Shown: in pieces, positions 25,801 to 38,329 of the stretch
Numbering within the stretch: the stretch's first letter is position 1
Layout: every line of letters starts with the position of its first letter
Origin: Ligula intestinalis
Taxonomy: Eukaryota > Platyhelminthes > Cestoda > Diphyllobothriidea > Diphyllobothriidae
DNA: 64,000 nucleotides
Reading direction: 5' to 3'
Assembly: GCA_036362985.1 (NCBI GenBank)
Contig: JAYGXS010000003.1
Location: 43,914,323 to 43,978,322 of the forward strand
Translations under genes and position numbers: made by a program
Notes under the pieces: generated by a model
The model's input: only the letters and a program-made list of their open reading frames with translations
Database searches by the model: none
Told to the model about the DNA's origin: nothing

Positions 25801-27014
25801 GCACGATTCGCTTCATGGAGCTCAGCAGAGCAGCCTGAAAATACGCAGCACTCTTATTGACCATCCATAAAAGACGCTCGGAAATACGGATCCATTTTCT
25901 ATGCTAATTTTGCTCTGAACATTTTGTTGTATGTAATATTTAGTGGAAATTTGAACCTAGACGATTTTATGGTGCGAAGAGTCATTCGTTTGACTGAGTA
26001 GCGCATCAGGTATGGGAATTCGATTTGATGCAAATTTTGTCTTAGTGACTTGATGCACGAAGCTTTTAGGTATTCATACAATATCAACCAAGTGAATTGA
26101 ACTTACAGTTGGCGGTATTAAGGTCAAAAGGAATTCATCACTCATCTATGTTACAATCTTCATAAGCTTCTATAGTAGCTGTAATATACAATCTCTGCTT
26201 ATTTCATGTACAAATAAAGACTAAAAAACAAAATAGCCACTGATGTATCCATACATCAACGTACGTAACGTTAACCATATACTTTAGAAGAGTAGATGGA
26301 CGAGGCAGTGCCTCGGTGAATTTGGTTTTGGAGTCAACCAGCTACTTGTGCACCAGCAGCTTTGGCTGGCATTTTGGGGGACGCCCGCACTTTAATTTGG
26401 GCTTGATTGTTAGCATACATCAGCTAGTTGTGGGGTTCCCAGATGGGTATCAGGCTCACTTAGTTGATGATTAGGAACATGTTAATAAATTATGTGATAA
26501 ATTCCATATTTTGAGGTAGGTAAGGCCCATACTTTGACCCAAAAGCTATCAAACACACGACATTTTGTAGGGTATTTGCAGTGCACTTGATTGGAAAGTT
26601 GTCTCTGCGCCGGCCTTGCTTTTGCTGTCGTGAGTTCCATTTCGACAAAAGTCACTGAACTTTTTGCAGTTGGAGCAGATGTGGGTTCAACTTTATAGAA
26701 AACGAGTTCAAATGTAGTGACAGTTTTGTTAGGAGTGCATTTAAATTTTTAAAATATTTCACTAATAACAGTTTTATTTTAATTCAGATTTATCCTAATA
26801 GGGAGGATATATTAACCATTAATAGCCTTATTAATGTTCCAAGCTTAAAGACACCTAATAAAAGCACTCAGACATGATATAGTACACAGTAGTTTTGACC
26901 GATATCAAAGAATATGGCATTAATTTACATATTGCTCTGCTTGTTTTCTCATGTTAGACCACCTTGTCCATCAGACAATTCCTTGTGAATGCAGGCACAC
27001 ATGTGAACCCCAGA
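19860..27014. other. Long AT-rich stretch without a supported gene
   Basis: I see no conserved domain, RNA gene or mobile-element landmark. A 132-codon minus-strand frame at 19912-20310 has a protein-like first half but no recognisable family. A perfect small hairpin lies at 21712-21735. A GC-richer block at about 22100-22650 and another at 24380-24500 may be unrecognised repeats. Confidence 0.4.
21712..21735. repeat. Perfect 10-bp stem hairpin
   Basis: ATCACATCAC and GTGATGTGAT form a perfect inverted repeat around the 4-nt loop AGAA. Nothing around it indicates a function; it may be a transposon footprint or chance. Confidence 0.6.
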
Positions 27015-27106
27015 AGCAAGGGAGAATAAGACGAAGATGCTTTTGCTGGGACAAGATTTTTGTTTGCTTGCCTTTCCAAGTCCGTAGTGGATTCTTCATC
27101 AGAGAC
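27015..27106 (-). ncRNA. Hammerhead-like repeat (copy 3)
   Basis: On the minus strand CTGATGA is intact (27096-27102), followed by AGAATCCACTACGGACTTG as stem II and GGAAAGGC in place of GAAACGTC. The family tail follows (TCTTGTCCCAGCAAAAGC, then a TTATTCTCCCTTGC stretch). Beyond it lies CACATGTGTGCCTGCATTC, which matches the conserved flank of copies 7 and 8. The box order is right, but the second box is damaged. Confidence 0.6.
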
Positions 27107-30100
27107 ATAAGCATAGACAATAGCAGCATATGGTTATTTATAAGGAAATAGTGTTTCTGTTCTTCAATATGTACGTTTATATTAAGTTCTTCAAACTCCA
27201 AAAATTCACACTATTGGTAGCGAACTACTGGGCTCAAAATAGGTATAAGCAAAATATATAGTGTTTGCTTGGAAGAGGAAACACTAACCTGCATTTAAGT
27301 TTCAATTTCTAATTCAGTCTAAAATGTGATAATGACACCTTACTTGCGGTAAAAAGCAAGCAGTGCGTGAAAAAAGAGGGCAGCGAGCTGTCAAAAATTT
27401 TAATGTTGCCTCCAGCGCGACAATATTGGGCGATAATTAACACATGCTCTTACCCTCGTATCGTGGAGTAATAAATAAAACTTGCAATTTTAAAAAGAAC
27501 TTTGTCAAGATTGAAAGTACATTATTGAGCATTTTCCAAACAATTGCTGTGTTATTATCTAATAATAAAAGTGTAAGACTTTTGTCCGATTCAGCTCTCC
27601 GGAATGCAACCAAGGAAGTAAAAACGTTCAGAGACGACATAGCTATTTTTCCTGTTATTATTAGCAGAATGCTGTCGGGATATTGAATTCTTGCGCTCCC
27701 TTTAGCCATAATTTAAACCACTCTTCATATATTCTCTGCAACCAAATATTAACAGAATACATGTGAATTCGATACAATATGCCGTGCTATACACAGCCCC
27801 TTGGAGTCACGTGCTTATAATGGGCCACATTTCTCCGCTCGGTTTCTCTGCTGTTATTCTGATGGCACATTTTCTGACTCCTTCAAACGTTTCTATATTT
27901 TCTGACCTGCTAAAATACTTGTTGTCATATGAATGTCAGTTCAACGAATAATGATGCGCAAAAGGGGCAAAAAATCGTGCAACAATGACCATACATTTTT
28001 ATGACCATTCAAAATGGAGAGATTTCAAAATTAGTTGCAGCAAACATAGAATTAAGCGAGACCTAATGAGATGACCATTGCTTCACCTTTCAGTATAAGT
28101 CACAGGTTCTTTCAGAAATATGTGTATATTTACTGCAGTTGAACTTTGAGCAATTCCATTTCATATACCATGGTTCATTATTCGAAGACTGTACAGGATT
28201 AAGAAGAGAGACATTGTAAGATTTAAAAAATCTATATGTAGAAAAGTATTTAACAGACTGAATTGATTTTTGTGAGGGGCAATTATAATGCTTTCGCATT
28301 AGCTTTTATGAACTCTTTAAACCTGTTATTCATTGGTTCTATGATTTGTAAAATATCATTCAAAAAATGTACAGTGGTTTTGGGTAGTTTCAAACCTCAT
28401 ACATAGATTTTAGTAGCAAATTAAAACTATAATAATTCACCTACACGTGAAAAAATTTGATGCTGATAAAAAAATTGTCAAATAAGAGTAAAATTAATAC
28501 GTTTTTACCACATCTTAAGTATATTTTGGTTTAAAAAGGAATTGAAGCAGGTAAAGCGCATGTTAGACAAGCAAGGCTGTACTAAAGTTTTCTGAACATT
28601 TTTAGTTAGAGGGACGCAAATTTATACGGGAGTCTTATAATTTTACCTGTTGATTAATTTTGTAACGAATCATAATCAGTTTTCACAAATTAAAGGTTTA
28701 TAAAAAATTTTTAAATACTTTTCCAAGGGTCTTCTAACGTACTGAATATTTGTGAAGGATGATTAGGAGTATGATCAGCTGCGGGGTTGGAGACTTCAGA
28801 ATTTAAAGTTTTGATAAAATGGAGTCCGCAAAAGACTAAAAAAGTCATTCAAAAACTTTACCCCGAGAAAAGGTAACTTCCTTTGCACTGAAAATTAACA
28901 CGCCAAATATGAGCAGCATTACTAAGAATTCAACTTACTAAGCCAACCATGCACACTCGTTACTAGAAAGCATCCAGTGGAAGCTTAAACTGTCGTTATT
29001 CTGAACATGAGAAATTTGTTCTGAAACCCGAAAGAATTTAGTCTTCCAAAGATCTTAAGTTAAACCCAGATTTCGCCAACAAACAATTCACTTTGATTTC
29101 ATTAATGTTACGAATAACGTTTGGATTTGACCCAAATATAGCATATAATTCTAGATCCCTGCACTTATTTGCACTTGCTCAGAATTCAACAATCTGATTT
29201 TGATGGTAATATTTGGTTTTACGTTCTGTATGTCTTCTATCAAACAAAGTAAACAAAGTAAATTGTCAATTCAACAATAAAAACCATGTCCGGCATCTTC
29301 GTGTAATCTAGATATATAGAGCAGTCAGAGAAATGAAGGCCGCCGGAAACAGTTATGATGTTTATGGGAAGATTATTTTTGTCTAAAGAGCAATTCACAA
29401 AGTATTTCGCTCTCTCAGTGACGGTGAATTTAGCACAACTACACATTCCGGTCCGGATGGAAGTCAGACTTACATAAAGATAGTCTAGGCGCTTTAATCT
29501 ATGCAAATTCAATTCAGTAAATGGGAATCTTTACGGTAATAATCAAAAGCAATGGGATGTGACAATTCAAAAATAACTCAACATCTGCAAACTACAGGAA
29601 AGGCTCAGATGCTTAGTTCTCAGCTCGCAAATGCTTTAAAAAAGACGACAGGCGCGAGCATGCGAAATTTTCTGCTTCATTACCGACCTGAAACAGTCCC
29701 GCCCATCAACAACGTAAACTGTCTTTTGAGCTGATTAGTACTCATGATGGAAACGGTGTTTTTACGTGAATATGAAATACAAAACTTCGAATCATCAGCA
29801 AGTAAGCAGCATTCCAGGTTTGAAAAGAATAGGACGTCCTAACTGTTCACTTTCTTGACATTCCACTTGCTCTGAGTTGCATACAAACGAACTTAAATTC
29901 AAATAACGGAACAATAAGCAAATTTCCAGATAAGTTGGGTAGACAAACAAAACGGCATATGTTATGGATAAATTAAGCACAGTATAAAAACTGACGAATA
30001 AATAAAACATGCACGGAATTGTTGGAAAACCAAATGTTATAAAATAACAGAGTTCCGTCTCCTTGGTGTCTGTCAGCTCATGAAATCATAAGGGTGTATT

Positions 30101-30300
30101 CGGTCTGGTAGAGCCATGGATCCATGACGCTAACTATTACCTGTTCTATCGCCACCAGGATAAACTGCACTTGGAAAAGCATTATTGACCTTCGTTTCGA
30201 GTAAAATATTCTGATCCACTTTTTAGATATTTTCAATGAACTGATTGCGAGGTTTGTGCATGCCACTTTATGTTTTTTGCTCTCTACTGGCTGACCGAAG
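27107..30300. other. AT-rich stretch without a supported gene
   Basis: Short frames only, none with a recognisable domain. No retroelement coding landmark was found on either strand. Confidence 0.4.
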
Positions 30301-30332
30301 CCCAAATGAGTTTTCAAAACCTGTTTCTGCTA

Positions 30333-30425
30333 CTCATGTCTCTGATGATGAATCCGTGACGGATGTAGAAACGTCAGGTTAATAAACAAATTGTCCCAGT
30401 GATCGAATCTCCTTCTTCTCAATTC
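30333..30425 (+). ncRNA. Hammerhead-like ribozyme, best-preserved core (copy 4)
   Basis: CTGATGA (30342-30348) and GAAACGTC (30368-30375) are both intact, with ATCCG-TGA-CGGAT between them as a 5-bp stem II. The sequence before the first box (GTCT) can pair weakly with that after the GTC (AGGT) to give a short stem I. Stem III would be the self-complementary ACGT, as expected of minimal type-I motifs that act as dimers, a form reported in PLE-type retroelements. The tail AATAAACAAATTGTCCCAGTG and CCTTCTTCTCAATT define the repeat family. Self-cleavage is inferred, not shown. Confidence 0.7.
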
Positions 30426-32449
30426 TGTATTTATTTTGCTTGGCTTTGTGTCGATAATTGCTCATTGGTGCGTCTAAAAGCAGAAAATTTAATTAAAAGG
30501 AGTTAACTGCAGATGAAATCTCGTATTTTTATTATAAATACCCAGCTTCGCTTAATGTGTTAAATGTTTGACGTATTCAAATGGCATGCAATTTTGTTCT
30601 TGCATCAGAGTAATTTCACAGAAGTTGCTAGCGCTATATTTCGATTATTAACAGCTCAAAGAAAATGACGTGGCAGGTTGGCAAAAGTAAACATTCCATA
30701 TTGATATTCATTTTCTTTGACCAGAGTAGTCAAAGTAGTGGGGGACAACAAAATAATTGGGCAGCAAATGGGAGGTTTTGCTTGCTGGAAGAACAGCTCA
30801 GGTACGATTTTGTCGTTTTAAATAAGCTTAATTAGGTACGACCAACGCTTCGCGGTCGGAGTGGAAGTAGAGTCTCGAAGAGGAGCGTCTCGATGATTTA
30901 ATTTCGGCAGATTCCCATTTTACACTGCAGGAATTTCACAAAATACCGTTAAAAACAGATCAGCAATAGCACAGCATTTGCATACCACGAAAATGGTGTT
31001 AATGCTTGATTTTTGAAATCCTTACGCTTTGAGTGAGGATGCCAAGATTCAGCAGCAAATTGTTCTGCCTCATTACCGGTCTGATGTTGCTCGCTGGACG
31101 AAAAATGCAAGACAAAAATTGAAGGTGGTTGGCACTGGTGGTGAAAAATGGCAATTTCACGTGAATATGAGAAAAAGGAATAAAATTACTGATCTACAAC
31201 AAGCACGCAAATCCACGAAATCGAATAAAAATAAATATTGTTGTGTCAATTTTTTTTCGACCTGGCATTTTTTGTTCTTTTACATTTGAACATTCGAAAG
31301 TGACTTTAAATTGACATTAACGGGGAAATTTTAAAATTATGAATATAGATAAGCGCAATTGCAGATAATATAAACATAGGAGATAACGTGCTAAATGTTT
31401 AATAATTTAAGATCACAAGTATTTATTTGCAAACCCAATAAAGGTTGATCAAAGATATTGATTTTATGGATTGGTAGATAAGCACCAATTATTTTCTCAT
31501 GGCTAAATAAACCTTTACCTAAATCAATAAACAAATACCTTTAAATGTAAGTGCAGTATGCAGTGTGTCAGCTTGTTAACCGCCCTAACTCCAGTTTCAT
31601 GTATGAAACTGTCATTTTTTTGCAATTATAAGGATGCGGTTAGCTATGATGGAAATTCTGCCTGCTTTGTAGGATAGTACTGTTGAAGAATTAAAATATT
31701 ACACAATATGAGGAGCACGGACCTTGAAAAATAGCATCTTACTCTCATCATAAAGAGCCCATTTTCAATCTACAAAAAAACACTTCCGTAAAATCGCTTT
31801 GTGCTGCCTGAAAATAATGGGCATTCCTGCTTTTCCTGACAATCTTGATATGTCAGCAGCTGGTTTCATGGTCCTTTTTTAACTGTCAAAAACAATAATC
31901 TTTGCAGTTGTTGTTTATCAAACCTTCAAAACAAGACAGTTTGCGAAAGAATTCACCTTTCCACTGAGTTAGCGAACGTTATTTTCTTAGGAAAACCAGG
32001 ATTGTGCTCACAGTTTTACCCGAATGAAGCATAAAGCATAATGTTTGAAAACGTTGACTTCTAAAAAGGGGATTCCTCAGAGAAAGAACCATTTTTAAGT
32101 GACTCCATAGGAAAAAAACGGTAACCATGATGCTGGTATACCAATTTAGGTTCCTTTTGCCTTGGTGGAAGAAGTGTAGATAAGTTAGTTCTAGTAAGTT
32201 AAGTTTATTTCAATCAATTTAGTATAAAGTAGTTATTTTAGTATATTTGGCTCACCTTGACGTTACTTTACTTAATTGAAACCAAAGTTAACCTAGTAAA
32301 ACTAAAAGTAAACGTAAGAAAAGAGGCTAGGTGTATCTTACATGGTAAGCCACCTTTTTCTTACAGGAAAACTGCTCTACTTTGGCAGTTGGGTGATGCA
32401 TTTGCGGGATATTTCTCTGTAACAAAACAAAAGTCACTTGTTATCTAGG
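30426..32449. other. Stretch without a supported gene
   Basis: An 86-codon + strand frame at 31029-31289 is Lys/Arg/Gln-rich at its start but matches no family I know. No other structure is seen before the PLE copy at about 32.45 kb. Confidence 0.35.
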
Positions 32450-34245
32450 TGCAGCTTGTCCGTCTATGAACTACCCTTGCAGACAGAGTACACAGTATGC
32501 ATCCCTACTTGTTTTCAATGCGATACACAGCCTACGTACGCACTCCATGGATAAGTTATTTTATTGATAATTTCATGCAAACGCTGCTGTATAATTCAAT
32601 ATCGAAACTTAGCCCTAAAACAATGTTGTTCGTTCACAGAATATACGTGGATGATACATTCCCGATCGTTGATTCCAACGAACATTCCCATGACTTGCTT
32701 AATTTATTAATAACACGTACCCGTAGATTAGATGACACTGGAAAGAGAGACGTGTAACGATCTACCCTTATTTGATGTCCTCATTTTTAGAAAAAAATGT
32801 GGTTAAATAGGGTGCTCGGTTATCCACAAAACAAGTTGAAAGGGCAATTCATACACTTCACCAGTTTTGTACCAGTGCAATGGAAAGGGACTCTGGTGCG
32901 TACTTTCGGCAACGGTAGTTTAAGTAGTGCACCCTTAGACACAGCAATTTGTCCTACGAAGACGCTTGTTATAGGAATTGTATGGGTAGGGAATAAAGAA
33001 AGGCACTGGAGTACACTTAATGCACTGCTGTATGCATTTTTATTTTATTGTATTCATAAAAGTTGTCGATTTATATCTCTTGATTTTCCTAATCTGTATT
33101 ATCGTTTAACATATTGCGGAAAACCCGATTATCAAAAGGCAGGTTTCTTCAAGTTCCTAAGGAAATGAAAAAGTGGTAAGGAGGTCATCTACTTCAATTT
33201 ACTTGGGGTCCAACTTAACGTTTTTGAGTTAGAGTAGTCAAGTTTGCGGCGCGAAGCGCCCGGACACCTTCAATTTCCACGCAGAACAACGTACTCTCAG
33301 CGAGGCCCAACATATTTACCTACAGACTTCCACTTTTCACTTACTTCTACACATTTATTCCAATATCTTTCCTATTTTCCACCCCAGAAATCCCTATAGA
33401 CACCGCTTCCGTAGAGCAATTAGCTGAAATTATGCCTACATGACGTGCGCTACTTCAGTATCACTACCATTATAGCTAAGGGATACATAGGTAGATTGCC
33501 TTTGAATTGCCTATTTGCGCATGTGTCATCGTAGCAAAGATAACTATCGCAGTTTGCTGGTGACGCCAGTTATCCTGAGCCATGAGGTAATGCAAAGTGT
33601 TTTTGTAGCAGACAGTGAAAACTACTTAAAATACCTTTTTCATACTTTCTTTGAAAGAGAGGGAAATATTTGTTCAGTGAGACCCTACTTGCAGACCCTT
33701 CCAGCATGAAATTAGCCCTACTTAGCCGTGGCTATCTTGCACATTTCCTTCAACAGAAGAACAATTCTTAACGGCCAAAAAGTAAGGAACATTCAGTTCT
33801 GAAAAGGCCCTGATTATATTCTTAGCTTTGAAGGCCGATAATATTTCGGACAGAGTCAAGCAATGGTTGCGCTGCACTATAGAAAGCTCGTACAACGCAG
33901 CTGAAGTCGTCATTCTAAGTCCTGCTAAATCCTTTGCATATAGCGGCTAAGAGGTGGTTTGCCATTGCAGGTCACCTCAAATTATGCTTACGAATTCGCT
34001 TGTAACTGCAGAAGCAAGACGTATGCAAAGGTAACTGACAGTCAGGGCTGCTGAACACTTTTCCATTGCCTCATCTAGCAGGAAGTTAGAGTACCACAGT
34101 CCTCTATTACTGAACATTTGCTATACAGTGGTCAATCAATTGACCTAAAAGAGTGCTTTAATTTCTTGTTTTGGCAAAAACAAACTTACCCTGCGCATCC
34201 TGTTAGCGGCTTACATACGACGGATGAAACCTGACTTATGAAAGC
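32450..34245 (+). mobile_element. Penelope-like element, group 2, copy split by an insertion
   Basis: RT sequence with an intact catalytic box (IYVDDTFPIVDSN near 32641) continues to GQFIHFTSFVPVQWKGTLVRT. The frame then breaks at 32907 and resumes at 33650 with FFEREGNICSV, the next block in the 55.4-kb copy. A degraded connector follows, then SSITEHLLYSGQSIDL near 34110, which aligns with SSITEHLLDTGHSVDP of the GIY-YIG region at 55.4 kb. The 742-bp interruption is described separately. Stops and frameshifts make this an inactive copy. Two hammerhead-like cores follow its 3' end within 400 bp. Confidence 0.82.
32908..33649. mobile_element. Putative nested insertion with short target duplication
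   Basis: The segment splits two adjoining blocks of the host PLE. It is bounded by TACTTTC on both sides (32901-32907 and 33643-33649), consistent with a 7-bp target duplication. Near the two ends, GGTAGTTTAAGTAGT (about 32914) and AACTACTTAAAATACC (about 33629) are imperfect inverted repeats. No transposase is encoded, so a small non-autonomous DNA element is the simplest reading. An unusual GGCGCGAAGCGCC palindrome lies near 33247. Confidence 0.5.
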
Positions 34246-34411
34246 AGCTTGGCTCTGTGGACAACCACCAATCGCTCTGGTAATTGGACATCTTGTTCTA
34301 TTCCTTACTGTCATTTGAGTTATCATCCCTACCGCTCTTTCCTTTTAGCCGATTTAATGCAATGTAATGCAATAGATCATTTTCACAGGAAACTATTACC
34401 TTTTAGATTGA

Positions 34412-34497
34412 AAAGTAGAAGAAGAAGATTCATTCGCTGGGTCAACACTTTATGTGCCTGATGTATCGACAGCCGTCGCGGCTTCTTCATCAGGAAA
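34412..34497 (-). ncRNA. Hammerhead-like repeat (copy 5)
   Basis: On the minus strand CTGATGA is intact (34487-34493), followed by AGAAGCCGCGACGGCTGTC, a strong stem II (AGCCG-CGA-CGGCT), then GATACATC where GAAACGTC is expected. CTGATG before stem II and CATCAG after it form an outer pairing. The family tail follows (TTGACCCAGCGAATGAATC, then TTCTTCTTCTAC). It faces away from copy 6, which lies 60 bp further along on the + strand. Confidence 0.6.
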
Positions 34498-34559
34498 CTG
34501 AGCAGAAGGCAATAGCAGAAAGGAGTCAAAAGTGAAACGTTTCTGCCTTTGCTTTCCGC

Positions 34560-34653
34560 TCATGTCTCTGATAGAGGATCCTTGACTGATATCAAAAAGT
34601 TTGGCGAATAAAAGTGTTGTGCCAGCGCTCGAATTTTCTTTTTCTCAATAACT
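34560..34653 (+). ncRNA. Degenerate hammerhead-like repeat (copy 6)
   Basis: GTCTCTGATAGAGGATCC starts the unit (CTGATAG for CTGATGA). ATCAAAAAGT stands where GAAACGTC belongs. The tail GCGAATAAAAGTGTTGTGCC and TCTTTTTCTCAATAAC matches copy 4 closely. Together with copy 5 it makes a back-to-back pair at the 3' side of the 32.5-34.2-kb PLE. Confidence 0.5.
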
Positions 34654-35154
34654 TCCTGGCCCTTGTACGCTCAGTTGTATTGGAGTATACTGTTATGGAA
34701 TAAAATTCAGTGAAAATGCAAACTGATTTATGCTTCCATTCGTTATCTTAGTCATGCAGGGACAGCATGCAGTTCAAAAGTCATCGCAAAATATAGTAAG
34801 TGCAATGCATCATACTGCCTACGCTCGTTTTAAATAATTTAATTAATTGAACAGCAAGTTAATTGCTTGCTTTTCTAATTATGTCAAAATCAGCAAGATT
34901 TATTGGATCCATGACATTTTGAGAGAGCCTTTCAGTTGCTGCCTCTCATTGCATAACATAAATCAAATAAGAGAATATATTAACTGAATTCATACAGACA
35001 AATTGATTCAAACAACGTGGTCATAAGAAACGGCCAAGAGTTCAATCCAAAACGGAAGGACGGCAAAACGCTATGGGCAGCAAAAAAGGGAAAGAAGTCA
35101 AAGATAAAAAGTTGGGAGAAAAAATGTGTAAACATGGAGCCGTTATTACCACGG

Positions 35155-36075
35155 CAGCGTAAGGTTAGCTTTAAAGTCCAGCTGTTTATATTGGGCAGGT
35201 TTGAACCACTACATGTAAGCTGCCTCCAGGTAGCGTAATATACAAGTTGTTCGTGTGCGAACAAGTATGCAGAAAGAGGTTTTGGGGTGAATGGCCCGTG
35301 TCTAGCAGATGTTCAGTAATCGACGAATGGGAATTGTTTTTTTGTTTCATTGACCAGCATGGTAAATGATCCTAAGCTCTGGTGGCCCATTGCCGTTGCC
35401 GAAATTTCATGGTAATTCGTAAACATAGTTAAAAAAGACGTGGAATGGCAAGACATTCTTCGAATAAGGAATGGTTAAGGACTTCTTTTGCTTGCAAAGT
35501 AGGAGTTCGGCCGCATAGTTAGTCCTTAAATGGCTTGGAGAAGGCACCTTTTGATGATATTCAGAATGTCAACGTCCGTAAATGGCAAAGAAATGAAAAC
35601 AGGCTTTTAAAATGCTTACTGCTGAGTAATTTTAGGTCATAAAGTATAACTATATTTTTCCATAATCTAAGATGGATATCCCATTTGTATTCGCTACCTT
35701 TGAGGCTGGCTTATTCATCATAAAATGTTTCCACAGAACAGAAATTTTCTTGTTCTCTGGAAAACAGTATATACCAAGTTTCGTTTCCACTTAATGGAAA
35801 AAATCTCAGGTAATGCAAATACTGAGCTTTCCAGGCATGTTTATGGAAGACCGCCTGTGCAATAGAGCCATTTTGCAACCTTAAAAAGTGAATATCGACA
35901 AAGGAAAGATGGTTCTCTTTTTTCTGTTCCATTGCTAATTTAATCTAAGGATGCAGACTGCTCATTGCTAACAAGAATTTATTGGTTTTCCTTGGGTTGT
36001 CCACATTCGCAAAGATTTTATCTACATATCGTCTGTAGATTGTGGTATTGTTCAATTTTATCGATTTTTTGTATA
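35155..36075 (-). mobile_element. Penelope-like element, group 2, minus-strand copy
   Basis: Reading leftward from about 36075: LNNTTIYRRYVDKIF (the catalytic YVDD with Lys for the second Asp), then a run with one stop. ENHLSFVDIHFLRLQNGSIA and FHKHAWKAQYLHYLRFFP follow at 35711-35932. KPVFISLPFTDVDILNIIKR lies near 35600, with a decayed GIY-YIG region after it. FAHEQLVYYATWRQL near 35260 corresponds to FRARTSRVLRYLEAA of the 55.4-kb copy. Order and spacing match that copy. Mutated active site and stops indicate a dead element. The 5' RT half is missing. Confidence 0.88.
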
Positions 36076-38329
36076 AATTCAATTTATTTTTTCTCTTGCA
36101 AGGTTCACGTTATACAATGAAAGGCAGCAAATAAAGAGTAATGTCGAAATGTCATAAATCCAATAAATCTTGCTGTTTTTGCCATCTTTGAATTCACACC
36201 TAGAAAATGGTGCTTTAATTTTCTGAAACAGACATTGTTTGCCTTTGTGTCAGCTTATTTGTATCCATTTATGTAATTGCTACGGTATAACACACGAAAG
36301 GTTGCTCTGCCCCGAATCCCGAAAGATTTTAGGGTAATCGTCAGTAGGCGGAAATATGAATTGCTGCGGAATATCACTGAAGGTGAGCTGACATATGGAG
36401 GGCAACTATTACCGTGTCTGACCATCACGAATGTCGCTATGTCGTTGGACCATTCGATGATCTTCATAGATTTTGGAGAGCCTTCCTTTCTACGTGTAAT
36501 TATCGTTTCGCAGTTTCACCTATGGAAACCTTTTTACGACTTTTACGTCCGCACCTACCCTGCGGCTGGCACTGCAATCGCGCCAATCCGAGGGCTTTAG
36601 TTTTCCATTAAATCGGTAGAAGCGACGGGTGGTGTGAACAAATGGCAGGGACGTAATCAGCGCAAGCCCATGACTCGCACTTACTAGGAATTCCTTGTTT
36701 ACATAGGGCAGTTCCACGCCCCGATCCCTGTTCTGGCGGTAAATAACCAGTTCGTCCAACCCTTTCAGACCAAAAGTTAAGCTTCCTTAACACTGTATTT
36801 CAGCGGATTGGGCGAAGTTGCCTTCTTCATGTTTGCTTCGGCACACCTAGCAATGTGTTGTATCATAGATTGGCAATCAATATCGTTTTCGCACAGCATT
36901 TTATTTTAATATACAACTTCAGATATTGCATTTTTGAAGTAAAACCTCTTTAAGCTTTAAGTTACTAGTTATGCAATGCTGTACATACGAATGCAGTATG
37001 CAAAATAAGCGTTAAGTCACCACATTGTGGAGCATTAAGTGCATCAATGAATTATCAGTTAAAAACGAGCAACTGAATGGTTTCTAATCTTCCTGGTTTT
37101 TTTAAAGCATTCGCTTACGTCAATAATCAAAACGATTCTCTTTGAATTCTTAATCCTCGCTAAAAAAAATTGCACTGATTAACAATGTTTAATCCATCTA
37201 CCCGCAACGGCTATCATTAATCAGGCTGTTTATACTTATTTACACCCTGTGCCTAGTAATAAACATTAGGATTGTTGTTGAAAGCCCGCATTTTTGGGCA
37301 GAAAGTCTCCTGAAAATATGACAACCTGATTATATCCAACCAGCATTTTTCCGCATTGCCCCATAATGTTTGCTGCTGATGACAATATAGTTGAAAAAGC
37401 TGGAAATTCAAAAAACGCTCGTACGGCATTTTCTTACGTATGATCGTGCTTGCCTGGTCCTAGTAAGGTCTCCAAAACATATAAGTTGGCCATTTTATGA
37501 TGTTGATTATAGCATACTTCCGTTAAGCATTAACCTTATTCTCCTAGCTTGCAAAGGAGAAGAAGACGTTACTAGTTTTTATCCTTCATATTTAAAAGAC
37601 AATCATTTTATTTGTGATAGCGAGCATTTTTCTCTCGTGTTAGACATTTTTGCATTCAAAATCTGCCTCAAAATTCACATGAATTACAGTAATTAATTTG
37701 CATTTCGAGCAAAATAGGTTTCCACTAAGGGCAACACTTTTGCAATATATTTAACTCTTATCATAAAAAATCTTGGCCACAAATCTGTTAATTTTAACTG
37801 CGTAGGCGTCGACTACATCGTAATTGCAAAAGCGGGCACGAACTGTCGACGCATGCTGCTGGAAGATGATTGAATGAAAAATATTTTCTACGCGCTTTTC
37901 TTTATTCTATGCATGATGGTGGAATTCTTCATTGGCATACAAATGGTAGATTCGACTAATGTCGATGTTACCCCTGACTGATCCTGTACAAATAAAAAGT
38001 AAACAGAACACTTCAACCGACATAAATTGTGCTACGTAATTTACCCTGACGGCCGTTTGATCATACTACACCTGCTTGCTTCTTCTCAACTTTGAAAATA
38101 TTATATCAATTAAAATGCCAGCTGATTGCATAAATTGCGCGCTTTGTGCGATGTCAATTGTTTTAATTAGTTAAAAACCGAGTGATACAAATAGAGCGGC
38201 AACAAATGCGAACTAAGAGTCCGCCGGTGGTCTTCCATACACAGAGTATATAATGTGTTCCACAGCAGTGTGAAGGTCACCTAATTTGCGGCACATGAGG
38301 AAATGGTATTCGCGCGATAAAGAAGTAGA
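36076..38329. other. Stretch without a supported gene
   Basis: A GC-richer block at about 36280-36790 is open in several frames on both strands, but no domain was recognised. The rest is AT-rich and featureless. Confidence 0.35.

Noticed and set aside
36277..36793. Overlapping open frames on both strands in a GC-richer block
   Set aside because: No domain was recognised and the frames shadow each other. It is probably an unidentified repeat.
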